DNA of 64,000 nt. Source: Benincasa hispida (Eukaryota; Streptophyta; Magnoliopsida; Cucurbitales; Cucurbitaceae). The stretch spans positions 28,073,186-28,137,185 of the forward strand of contig NC_052350.1 of NCBI RefSeq assembly GCF_009727055.1, read 5' to 3'. Under the pieces are notes generated by a model. That model did no database searches, was not told the DNA's origin, and saw only the letters and a list, made by a program, of their open reading frames with translations. Position 1 is the first letter of the stretch; each line of letters opens with the position of its first letter. Positions 43,212 through 53,217 of this stretch are shown piece by piece. The translations under genes were made by a program, and so were the position numbers.

Positions 43212-45398
43212 TGTAAACCCCCGAACTTAGGTTCCCTAGATAAGCATGTTTAGCCAAAGGAATGTTATATTACATATTTATTAAATAGGAATTCATGTTG
43301 TTTATAGGGATTATGAAAGAAGGGGAGGAAAAAAAATATATCAAATGAAAAAACTCAATCATTAGTCTGTTGGAGGCACTAAGTGTGGAGTGACGTGGCA
43401 ATTAATTCTTTGAACTCAGGAAGCGGCAGGAAGATTAAAAAGGAAAGTGAAACTTCAAAAGCATGGTTTTGGCAATTGACAAAAGCAAATTTAGTGAATT
43501 TGGTGCCATTTGAAAGCTGGGAGAATCAAGTTTTCAAGGTTGTCCTGCTGAAGGAAGATTGCAAGAGGATAAGAACAAAAGTGGAGAATTTGCAAAAAAA
43601 AAGCAGAACCACGGATTAATCAGGACCCGAGGTGAAGTTTGGAAGTTCCAAGCCAAACTATGAGGATTTCTGGGCTGAAATTTTAAGGTAAGAAAGTAAC
43701 TCAAATCTAAACAAGTTTGTAGAAGGAAGTTTCTTGAAAAGAGCTATGGATTTTGAGTTATGAATTTTTGAAGTTATAACAAGGAATTGGTGCATAAGCA
43801 GACAGCTGCTTGTGAGGAACAAGCAAGTAGTTCATCAGGGAGAAATATAGCGAGACTTGGGCATGAGGATCTTATTTATAAAGGAGATCTCACTGATTTT
43901 GTAAGGAGGATCTCGCTCTAGGGGAAAATCTCGCTAGGAATTGAGGTGAGTATCGCTAAGAATTTCATAAGAAAAGCTTGATCTCACTCTAGAGGACCTC
44001 GCTGGCATCGCTCTAGAGGATCTCGCTAGCATCGCTCAGGGGGATTTTGCCAGTAAAGCTATCCGTATTGATGGAAGTTCCTTTAATAAATGAATTATTT
44101 GAGATATTTTACTAGGAATTCTAAGTAGCTTAATCGGGAATTATATCTTTTCAGGCCAAGAAGAGCTAGGGGAAGCGTATAAACCAATAAGAGCCTGACG
44201 AACAGTAAGTGACTCAGTAAACTTAAGGTTTCCAATACTCATGCATATATGATTAAGTAAAGCACAGTGACATTAATGATGTATTTAACTTTCCTCAAGC
44301 AACAAATGCTTGGAGAATAACTTAATGCATGTCTCCTGGTTTGTATGTGTCTAACACAGGCCAAGGTATGTTGTGTAACCATTACAAAAGCTGTGTTTCT
44401 GATTTTGATATATGGTTCCTAGAGGAAGGTTATGAGAGAATGAGTTTTTGTGTAAATAAGTGGCAATAGAACAACTCTTGTGTAAATACTAGGCAATGGA
44501 AATTATTTGGTGTTACAAAATACACATTTGATACCGAAGGACGTTGAGAAGGTATATAACCAATTAGGTACCGAAGGACATTTGAGAAGGTACCTGGCCA
44601 ATTTGATACCGGACATTTGAGAACGTATCTAACCAATTTGATACCGAAGGACATATGAGAAGGTATCATAGTAGCTTGATACTGAAGGACAAATTTGAGA
44701 AGGTATCTGAGCGGAAGTACCTAAAGTATGATTGTACTTAGTGTGGCCACATGCACGTAGGCAATTATGAATGAGAAACCGAAGTATGGGTTTCTTGGTC
44801 GGTAATAAATGTTTGGGAGCTAGAGCGTGTAGGCTCATTCTCAACTAGGGAATAATAATGTTTAATGATGTCTGAGAATGGTTTACAGGTACATATAGAG
44901 ACAAATGCTTAAGTTTACACATTGGTATATTTACATGTTTATAGTGATGCTACGCTTGTTGCTTTACGATTCTATAGTCACTCATTGAGCTTTTAGCTCA
45001 TAGAATTTTTGTGTTTTCTCTTCTCAGGTAGTAGTCAGTTTCCTCAAGGTTGATCCTGCTGCTGCTTGCCACCGAAAGACTCGGCCTATTAAAAGACTTA
45101 GGTTGATAATCCGTTTATGTACACATGTTTTGTAAGGGACTAGGGTTTCTGTAGAAATGTTTGGGCCACCTGTGAATATTTTTCTATAAAAATGATGTCT
45201 TGGCTTTATGATTGTAATTATGTAATCTTTGTAAGAACTTAAGGGGGAGGTTAGCTGTTTGCATATATTAATAATAAGATGAATAGGTTGGTATCTAGAT
45301 TAGAAGGCTTGGGTGGTGAGTGCTAGCAGTAAGGCTAGTAGCTACCACGGTTATATCCTCTTCCACAATAAAAGAGTAATCTGGGAGGGGGTGTGACA
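43212..45398 (+). mobile_element. Gypsy LTR shared by G1 and G2
   Basis: It starts TGTAAACCCCCGAAC (typical TGTAACACCCCG-type gypsy LTR start) and ends GGTGTGACA at 45,398. The left edge is the PPT of G1 and the right edge the PBS of G2, so it acts as 3' LTR of one and 5' LTR of the next. The central part (43,840-44,050) repeats 'atctcgct'/'gatctcgctc'. 44,530-44,720 repeats 'gataccgaaggacatttgag' units of roughly 45 bp, a short tandem repeat inside the LTR. Confidence 0.87.
44530..44725. repeat. Short tandem repeat inside the gypsy LTR
   Basis: Four to five imperfect units occur of the form 'ttgataccgaaggacatttgag' plus 'aaggtatctaaccaat', spaced about 45-60 bp. LTR-internal repeats of this kind often lie in the U3 region and change copy number. 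I see no proof of enhancer function here. Confidence 0.7.
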
Positions 45399-45400
45399 AG

Positions 45401-45413
45401 TTAGTATCAGAGC
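45401..45413 (+). promoter_or_regulatory. Primer-binding site of gypsy G2
   Basis: TTAGTATCAGAGC lies two bases after the LTR terminus at 45,398, one substitution from the G1 site. Confidence 0.85.
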
Positions 45414-45488
45414 ATAAGGTTTTGGGAATGTGAGGGAAGTTTATGCATAAGTCAAAGTCCCTAACATGTGTACATTGTATTAGGTAAA

Positions 45489-46458
45489 ATGTCGAGGCAA
45501 CGTGGCAGACCGAGTAAGCAGACAGGTGGCAAGAACACTGACCCTACCAATAGGGGCCCGGAGGTTAGGGAGAACCCAACGGGTGGCAAAAAGAAGGTGA
45601 ATGATCCAGTGGGTTAGGAGACGATGTCCGAGGGAGAGTCTAGTACTCCCCAAGCAAGGGCAAATTTGCAGCTAGAAGATGCAGTGTTTGACAGGATAGT
45701 GCAAAGGTTAGCAGCCAGTGTGGGCTCTACACGAGCCAACCCAGAAAAGAAATATGGTATTGAAAGGTTTAAAGCCCTAGGGGCTGTAACATTTAAAGGT
45801 ACAATAGATCCAGCTGAAGCCAAGTTGTGGCTGTATGTAGTTGAAAAATGTTTCAATGTTATGAGTCTGTCTCTTATACACATCTAGATGTGTATAAGAG
45901 ACAGCAGTATGCCCTGCCGATTATTGCTGAGGAAAGAGATAGATGCAAGAAATTTGAACAAGGTTTGAGGAAGGAAATCAGAACTTTGGTGACATCTACG
46001 GCTAATTGGCTAGATGTTAACCAGTTAGTAGAAATAGCAATACGAGTCGAGCAGAGTTCGGCAGATGTTGAGCAGTTGCCAAGAGGCAGTGAGGTCGTAG
46101 TAGGGCCTAGAGACAGGGGATTCAGATCTCCAGTGGCAACTCAGACTAGTGGAAGCCATTTCAGGGGAACCAGTTGGCAGGGATCCAAGAAAAGGAAAAC
46201 GAGACCTTCGGCCGGTGCAGTTAGCCGATCAGAGATGCCACGAGTTGGTGAGTCGGTAGCCAGCACAGACAGGGGACCGACATGCCCTAGTTGTAGAAAG
46301 AGGCATTTTGGGGCATGCTATAGTAGCAAAGGTGCATGTTTCCAATGCGGACAAACAAGGCATTTTAAGAGGGACTATCCCCAGATGAACAGGGACGTTC
46401 CAACAACACAACAGTCGACTTCCCAAACAGTTAGCCAACCAAAGAGTGTCAAAAATCG
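45489..46458 (+). pseudogene. Gypsy G2 gag, broken by an adapter and by W2
   Basis: The ATG at 45,489 starts SRQRGRPSKQTGGKN, with a TAG after 43 codons ('gtgggttag', shared with G1). The text resumes at 45,624 (MSEGESSTPQARANLQLEDA). At 45,867-45,904 a 38-bp Nextera junction replaces about 245 bp of gag present in G1 at about 38,870-39,117. Behind it come FEQGLRKEIRTLVTSTANWL and the double knuckle region CPSCRKRHFGACYSS and CFQCGQTRHFKRDYP, where the last C is Y. It ends where W2 begins at 46,459. No protease, RT or integrase of G2 remains. Confidence 0.87.
45867..45904. other. Nextera/Tn5 mate-pair junction adapter, copy 2
   Basis: This is the same 38-bp palindrome of two joined 19-bp Tn5 mosaic ends. 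It lies in the G2 gag. The flanks 'ttcaatgttatgagt' and 'cagtatgccctgccg' are about 245 bp apart in G1, so sequence is missing. Translations through it give the tell-tale peptides SLIHI and MCIRDR, or SYTHLDVYKRQ. Confidence 0.97.
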
Positions 46459-47225
46459 GGGTAATTTTCAAGAAAACCTTGTGGTAACCGGTAACTCAAA
46501 TAATTGTTGGTTTGTTTGTTGCGGTAATGAAAATAAACAAATGCGACAGAGTTCGAAAAGAGTTGATAAAACGAAAGATACGATGAGTATGCGGTGAACG
46601 GGTTGAGAAAGGTTTCGGCTAACACTTCCTAGGATGCGTTCATGCTTTGCGATCATGCAACACACATACAATAGTAAACCATCTCTCAATGTGAATGCTA
46701 CGGCTTCTAATACTAAAATGCATGCAATATATGCGATAAGTCTATAGAAGCTACACATAAGCCTCTATTCTTACTTATGCGATGACGAAATGACACACAC
46801 ACAAATAAGGCGACCACATAATATCATAACTATCTCTAGGGTGCATGCGATGTAGGTTGGCAAACAGAGCTTATTTCTAAGTCCCTATCTCTTGTTTATG
46901 CAGTTCTAACCCAGCTCTCTCGAGTCTAGATTCTAACCTAGCTCTCTCGAGTCTTAGGTTCTTTCTTTAGACTCTCTCTCAAGTAGCTCTAAAAAGATGT
47001 TTGGCACACCATAAAACAAGACAATCGCATGCAATGAAAATCCTAGGTCATGTTAGCTTAGTTCTTTTCAACCTATTCGACTAGTTTAGCTAATCATGCG
47101 TGCTAAGAGAGTGAACAGATGTAGAATAAGAACTTCCATTGTATAAATATAAAGATGAAGTACAAAACAATGCAAGAATAGAATAAAGAGCTTGGTAGCA
47201 TTCTCTTGCTTCCCAGGCTTTTACA
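46459..47225 (-). mobile_element. Segment W2: second copy of the partial LTR
   Basis: This is 767 bp homologous to 37,184-37,950 in the same orientation, including 'gaaggaagtg'-type start text, the 'ggtttcggctaacacttcct' block and the 'cagctctctcgagtctag' repeats, ending 'cttgcttcccaggctttta'. It replaces the rest of the G2 internal region on its left and the 3' end of copia D on its right. Unlike W1 it lacks the 120-bp left end. Confidence 0.6.
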
Positions 47226-47249
47226 CTGTCTTTTCTACTCGTATTCAAT

Positions 47250-48620
47250 ATGACGTGATCTTCGTGACTAATCACATCATCACGATGCATAATCTCCCTA
47301 ATCAAATGATATTTCCGTTCAATATGCTTACCTCTATGATGACTCCGAGGTTCCTTCGAATTCGCCACAGCCCCGCTGTTAACACAATCAAGAGTGATCG
47401 ACAAAGACATATTTGGAACAACTTCCAAATTTGTAAGGAACTTCCTAAGCCAAACAACCTCTTTAGCAGCTTCACAAGCGGCTACTATTCAGCTTCCATA
47501 GTGGAGTCTGCGATGCATCCTTGCTTGATGCTTCGCCAAACTACAGCCCCTCCATTCAGAGTGAACACTGACTCTGATGTTGATTTTCGAAAATCTCTAT
47601 CAATCTGAAAATCAGAGTTTGTGTATCCTGTAAGGATCAAATCCTTATCTCCATACACGAGCATATAGTCGTTCATTCTCCTAAGATACTTGAGAATCGT
47701 TTTGACCGTCGTCCAGTGATCTAATCCTGGATTGGACTGATAATGACTGACAATCCCTACTACATAGCAAATGTCAAGTCTAGTACATAACATTACATAC
47801 ATTAAGCTTCCAATAGCCGAAGCATAGGGAATCTGTCTCATCTCCCCAACCTCTTGAGGTAGGACACTGACCCTTAGACAAAATAATTCCATGCCTAAAG
47901 AGTAATAAACCCCTTTTGGAATTCTGCATCCTGTACCTGATCAACATCCATGCACGATGCCTGAGACAAGGCCAACCTCTTGTTTTTACAATCCCGAATG
48001 ATCTGGATCCCTAGAATATACTGCGCCTCTCCCAAATCTTTCATTTAGAATTGGGTGGCTAGCCACGATTTAATGTCAGTCAAAAAACCTACATCATTCC
48101 CAATGGGTAGGATATCATCCACATACAGTACCAGGAAAGCTATTGAGTTGTTGATGATTTTCTTGTAAACGCAAGGCTCATCAATGTTTTGATCAAAGCG
48201 AAACGATTTGATTGCACTATCAAATCAAATGTTCTACGATCTAGACGCTTGTTTTAGCCTATAAATGGACCTATTAAGCTTGCAAACTCTTTGCTCTTGA
48301 TCTTAAACAATGAACCCCTCTGGTTGAGCCATGTAGATGGTCTTCTCAAGATTACCTTTCAGAAAGGCAGTCTTGACGTCCATTTGCCATATCTCATAAT
48401 CATAAAATGTGGCTATGGATAGAAGTATTCTAATAGACTTCAACATGACAATAGGTGAGAAAGTTTCCTCATAGTCCACTCCCTCAACCTGGATATAACC
48501 CTATGCCACGAGTCTAGCCTTAAAGGTCTGCACCTTTCCATCTACACCTCGTTTTCTCTTGTAGATCCACTTACATTATAGGTTTTTCCCTATTAGGTTG
48601 ATCCACAAGTTCCCAGACAT
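47250..48620 (-). pseudogene. Copia D reverse transcriptase and RNase H
   Basis: The RNase H part reads LSITLDCVNSGAVANSKEPR and HIERKYHLIREIMHRDDVIS. The middle part, 47,485-47,892, has MLCTRLDICYVVGIVSHYQS, DYMLVYGDKDLILTGYTNSD and GGAVVWRSIKQGCIADSTME. Upstream the reverse strand encodes LVLYVDDILPIGN at about 48,100-48,140, so both active-site aspartates remain, and QMDVKTAFLKGN-like text at about 48,355-48,400. Stops and frameshifts are frequent. Confidence 0.87.
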
Positions 48621-48799
48621 TATTGAAGTACATAGGCTCCATTTCCTGGTTCATGGCTATAATCTACTCATCTTTGTCAACATCCTTCATTGCTTGCTTT
48701 TAAGAAAATGGATCCTCGACCCCATCATCAGACATGATGTTTTGGGCTTTAGTCAAACTCATGTAGTGATCTGGTGGGTTCATAACCCTCCGACTACGT

Positions 48800-49990
48800 C
48801 GAGGCAGTCTCAACTCTTGAGATGGTTGACTAGATGAAACGACATCAACAACTCTTGTTGATCTATCAGTCTATTCAAAAACTCTTGTTGAACCCTCAGT
48901 ACTCTCATTAGAATCTCATGTAAAACAAACTTGCTTCGTGGCTTATGAACCCTGATGTGGTCTTCTTCCAAGAAGATAGCATTTGTTGACACAAACACTT
49001 TGTTCTCACTCGGATCATAAAAGTATCTACCTCTCGTTTCCTTGGGGTAGCTACAAAGAGGAAAACTTTTGAACGCGGTTCCAACTTCTTCAGGTTAGCC
49101 ACAAGCACGTGGGTCGGACATCTCCAAATTCTGAAGTGGCGTAAACTACCTTTACAGTCTCTCCACATCTCAAAAGGTGTTTTAGAAAAACTTTTTATGG
49201 GAACGTTGTTCAAAATGTAACATGCAGTCTCCACTGCAAATCCCCAACACGGGTCTGAAAGATGAGCATAACTCATCATAAACTGAACCATGTCCAACAG
49301 AATTCTGTTTCTTCTTTCTGATACACCATTCTACTGAGGTATACCTAGGGCCAAGAGTTAAGACATGATTACATGTTCTATCATATAGTTCTGGAATTCG
49401 AGGTCCATATACTCTCCACCATAATCAGATCGTAGTTTTTTCATTTTCTTACCTAACAAGTTTTCAACTTCAGTCTTATACTTCTTGAACTTGTCAAGGG
49501 CTTCAAACTTACGTTGCATTAGGTAGAGATACTCGTATCTTGAATAATCATTTATGAAAGAGATGAAATATTCATACCCACCTCGAGCTCGAACACTCAT
49601 CGAACCGCAGAGGTCTGAATGTATAAGCTCCAAGGTTTCCTTAGTGCTATAACCTTTTCCAATAAGAGATATTTTGGTCATTTTGCCTTCAAGGCATGAT
49701 TCGCATACCGACAAAGAGTTTTCTTCTAAACTCTTTAGAAGTCCACATTTCAACAAACCTTAGATGCCAAAGATGGGCGTTTTCCTTAAAAGAAACCTTT
49801 GGTCTTTTTGCAGTTGTCCTCATACTGAACATTTCAGTATTAAGCAAGGCTTTTATGACTAACGGCCTTAGTACATATAAGTTATTTTCCATTGAACCAA
49901 AACCAATCTCCATAACATTCTTGAAAATAAATACTTTACTCTCAAAAGGAGACAGTATAACCTTGTTCAATGAGACAAGAAACTGAGATT
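48800..49990 (-). pseudogene. Copia D integrase
   Basis: The C-terminal part, 48,908-49,297, includes ILNNVPIKSFSKTPFEMWRD and FRIWRCPTHVLVANLKKLEP. The core, 49,358-49,756, has SVCESCLEGKMTKISLIGKG, LIHSDLCGSMSVRARGGYEY, FISFINDYSRYEYLYLMQRK (the second D of the usual TDDYSRYG position is kept, the first is N) and LRSDYGGEYMDLEFQNYMIE. The HLWHLR-type N-terminal motif is at 49,745-49,800. Frameshifts separate the parts. Confidence 0.87.
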
Positions 49991-50250
49991 AAATTCCTCT
50001 TGATATGAGGAACTAAAAAAACATTATCCAATAATAGACAACATTTCTTGTCCGAAAATAACTTTAGCCTACCTACAGCAACAACTGAAACAACCTCACC
50101 AGTACCAACTCGAAGAGTCAACTCTCCATATGGCCACATTTGCTAGGAATTAAACCTTTAGTAGGAAGAACTAACGTGATTAGTAACACCTGAATCAAGT
50201 ATCCAAGCATAATCATCATTCTCTACCAAACATGTCTCCAAGACCAATAA
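49942..50250 (-). pseudogene. Copia D aspartic protease
   Basis: The reverse strand at about 50,175-50,235 encodes DYAWILDSGVTNHV, so the catalytic D-S-G is intact here, in contrast to copia C. The frame 49,942-50,139 holds WPYGELTLRVGTGEVVSVVA, LLLDNVFLVPHIKRNLISVS and CLIEQGYTVSF, the C-terminal part of copia proteases. A stop or shift separates the two pieces. Confidence 0.85.
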
Positions 50251-50880
50251 ATCATATTTACTGTCTTTAGACTTCTTCCTCTTCTGAAGAGTAGTGGGAT
50301 CAGTATCAGAACCTAAATAAACTCCAAGTTCCATTTCAGAGAATAATTCTCATCGATAAACTTTATCAGAGTCAACAACACTTGCTTTCTCTAACTGAAG
50401 GTTATCTTGGGAGCTAACACTACTAATTTCTTTGTCATCCATCCCTTTGTGCTCAAAAAATGAGAACTGGCGTTCAAACAATTCTTGCAACGAGTCCATG
50501 ATCTTACGTGCAATGACAATGTTTTCAACCCTTTTGGCTAATGCATCAGGTATGATTGCCAAAATTTGAAGTCGGGCCAATAAGTTAGCCTTCATCCACA
50601 CCTCATATGCATTACGATCATTTCACAGTGCATCAAGGGTCAGGACTTGAGGACACTCCTCAACCATGACAAACTCGAGGTAATTTACCATAAAATATGT
50701 TTTAACAGACTCTTTCAAATGTATGTAATCGATAAAATTAAAAGAGGCAACTAACGAAAAATCATTCATATTGCTAAAAAATAAAACACATTGAACTACA
50801 TTAGATTTTGGCAAATACTATTTGAAAAACATCATCCTATACAATTTAGCAAAACTGAAATGAACCTCGTATGACATCTA
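50250..50880 (-). pseudogene. Copia D gag, internally deleted
   Basis: The reverse strand has NDFSLVASFNFIDYIHLKES and MVEECPQVLTLDAL (gag N-terminus) up to about 50,640, then AYEVWMKANLLARLQILAII and IMDSLQELFERQF (UBN2 gag). The middle and zinc-knuckle part seen in E is missing: the text passes from ELFERQFSFFEHKGMDDKEI straight to short residues before the protease. It is therefore a deleted, frameshifted gag. Confidence 0.75.
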
Positions 50881-52148
50881 GTTTCGCAATGATGCTTCAA
50901 AGGTTTAGGACAAAAGCCACCGAAGGGTAGTCAATTTATCCCTCCTCTGAATTGAGACATTCTCAACCAGCCATTAATACCAGAACAACTCTTGTTCCTA
51001 TAACAACTAGTCATCATTGATTGGTCAAGAAATCATTAACTTGCTTAAAAATTTCCCGTAAGTGTGACCCTTCATTTTAGGCCCTAGAGTTCCGCCCCAA
51101 GCAGCCAATCTGAAGGGAAAAAATTTGATTGGGGCAAAAACTAAAAAGACCCTATCCATTTCTGGAGTTCACCTTAATATTGACTAACTGTATAAAATCC
51201 ATCCGAAGGGGGACACTCCTAGGGCACCACGAGGGAGTACAAGAAGATCTCACTATGCGAACCAATGAAGGAGATCACAGAACATGTTGACACATATCCT
51301 TCACCCATTTACTATAAATACTCTCTCTGCCACCTTGATATTGACTCATGAAAACACCATCTAAATGGGGATGCTCCTAGGGTACCACGAGGCCAAGCAT
51401 GAATCTCACGGCGTGAACATTCAGGGAGAAATATGAGTGGAGTCATTGACATATCATATATATCTCTTCCTCCCACTGAGTATTTTATAACCTAGGATTT
51501 AGTTTACTTAGAAAAAACATGGCTAAGAATTTTAACTAAGTGACTTTTAGGTTTTCCCAAGAGTAACTCTTACCTTGGAAAGTTGAACAACTTTTGATCA
51601 TCATTCATTAAACCCTTTAATGAAGTCTTTGATAAACTGTCGCATGTTGGTAACAAATCTATCTAATTCACCTTTCCAGATAGGTTCCTAGGTAGGGGTG
51701 TTCCGTTTCCATCAGCTCAAATACCCTAGCCTAGACAGAACCCGCCTTAGACCAAAGGTCCCTTATAGATAGATTTAATACATATTTAATCTTTTATTCA
51801 AATTAATTTAATCCTATTATACTGATTCAAAAAGATTAAACTTAGGTATCTAATCGCATTAGAACCTTGAACTTAAGTCTATCTCAATCCAATTTTAAAA
51901 TCCTTTTAAAACATGAGTTCACCTAAGTCCGCATGCAACTCTTTCTTATTAATTTTAGTTCTAATTTCCAATATAACGCTTATAACAGGAAACAACCAAA
52001 ACTAAGCACAATGCAAAGCTACACATACAAGGCATGCATAACTCTTATAAATAAGCCTAAGTGTCATGCTCCATGCATTGTTCATTCATTGCTACTTTTA
52101 TATAACACTTATATAACAAAGCTACGAATCAAGCATACATGCTTCCAT
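50880..52148 (-). other. Long non-coding 5' leader of copia D
   Basis: This is about 1.3 kb between gag and the interrupting LTR. It is collinear with the leader of E (about 56,880-58,490): 'gacaaaagccaccgaagg', 'ttggggcaaaaactaaa', 'ccttatagatagatttaat' and similar blocks. It contains an imperfect direct duplication, with 'gggggacactcctagggcac' at 51,209 and 'ggggatgctcctagggtac' at 51,377, each with a following 'agatctcac'/'gaatctcac' block. No open frame of note exists. Its length is unusual for copia leaders. Confidence 0.65.
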
Positions 52149-53117
52149 TGTTGGGGATGATGCTCTAAACTCTCGTGTCCTGTAGTTTGTAAACACAGTT
52201 TTATACGAATGCTTGTGATGTATAATATATGATATTTTCTTCACTACTTGTCTTTAAACATGGGATGTTTTATTTACTTTACCACAAACCAATAAACTAA
52301 AATCCATGGTTATCATTACGTAACTTAAGCATGTATGTGGTGACATACAAGTGGATCATATCTTAAGTGATAACCAAAATGGTCTGTAGTATATGGATAT
52401 AGGAGGGAAACCTTATCCTGGTAACACTACGGATGCGGCCCGCTTTGTAGAATAATTACAAGTGTTGTGACTTGCTACAGATGGTCTAATCCTGATCATT
52501 CATGTGGAGAAATGCGAACGGGGGCATCCTATACAAAGAGTCTGTATAAGACCTGACCACGAAGTGTTAATGTCTCGTTATATAATTTCGTTCATGACAG
52601 AGACTTCACTTCACTAGGATAACCATAGGTAACATGACCTCAATCCTAAGTGAGTTGAGAACTCTTGCCTTTGAGGGCGGTCCTTTGATTTTCATGGGTG
52701 CAAGTAACTAGGTCGCTGACTCAAACCTACCACTTTGGGGATTCGTCTGATTTGGGAGCTGGGAACTCAGTTACACAAGATGGAATTCTCTTCTTCCCCA
52801 AAGCAGGGGTAAATAGATAGATTGTTCCTTTAAGGGCTAATCCTATGGCTTGAACGATGTGAGGCCACACACCTTCTTATAGCCCGAGAGGTGTCCACAC
52901 ATAGTAGGACTATGTTATATTGTTCATTAGAGGGATCAGTGGTACTTAAGGAGTTAGATGTTACTATAGGGGCAAAACGATAAATTGGCCCAGCTATACT
53001 TACGAGCATCTGTGAAGGGTAATCATACTATTAATTAGTTATATCCAATGGACACATAAATATATCTGTAGTAAGGAGAGTTCAGTTGTCAATCTTTAGT
53101 AGAATGTCTGGCAATTA
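52149..53117 (+). mobile_element. Truncated forward family-L LTR in the leader of D
   Basis: It starts TGTTGGGGATGATGC at 52,149 and follows the forward LTRs at 19,698 and 33,868 block by block until 'gaatgtctggcaattaa' at about 53,117. There the text changes abruptly to D leader sequence ('cacatacataaacttaaaac'). The distal half of about 1.1 kb, including the 'aaacgatc' cluster, is absent. No target duplication is visible, consistent with a deletion at its right end. Confidence 0.75.
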
Positions 53118-53203
53118 AAACCCACATACATAAACTTAAAACCCACCAAAATTGTAAATGATTTCAAGACAGAAATGGAATCTGGAATCAGAACTACAAC
53201 CTA

Positions 53204-53215
53204 GCTCTGATACCA
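53204..53215 (-). promoter_or_regulatory. Primer-binding site of copia D
   Basis: 'gctctgatacca' on the plus strand is TGGTATCAGAGC on the element strand, a perfect initiator-Met tRNA complement, followed by two bases and then the LTR at 53,218. Copia B has one mismatch at the same place. Confidence 0.88.
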
Positions 53216-53217
53216 AT

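Larger units (their letters stand above)
47226..53217 (-). mobile_element. Copia element D, 3' end lost
   Basis: Order on the plus strand is RNase H, RT, integrase, protease, truncated gag, then a long leader. A forward truncated LTR (52,149-53,117) interrupts the leader. It then resumes (53,118-53,217) with a perfect PBS, beside the 5' LTR at 53,218. The 3' LTR and PPT are gone, replaced by W2. Confidence 0.85.
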
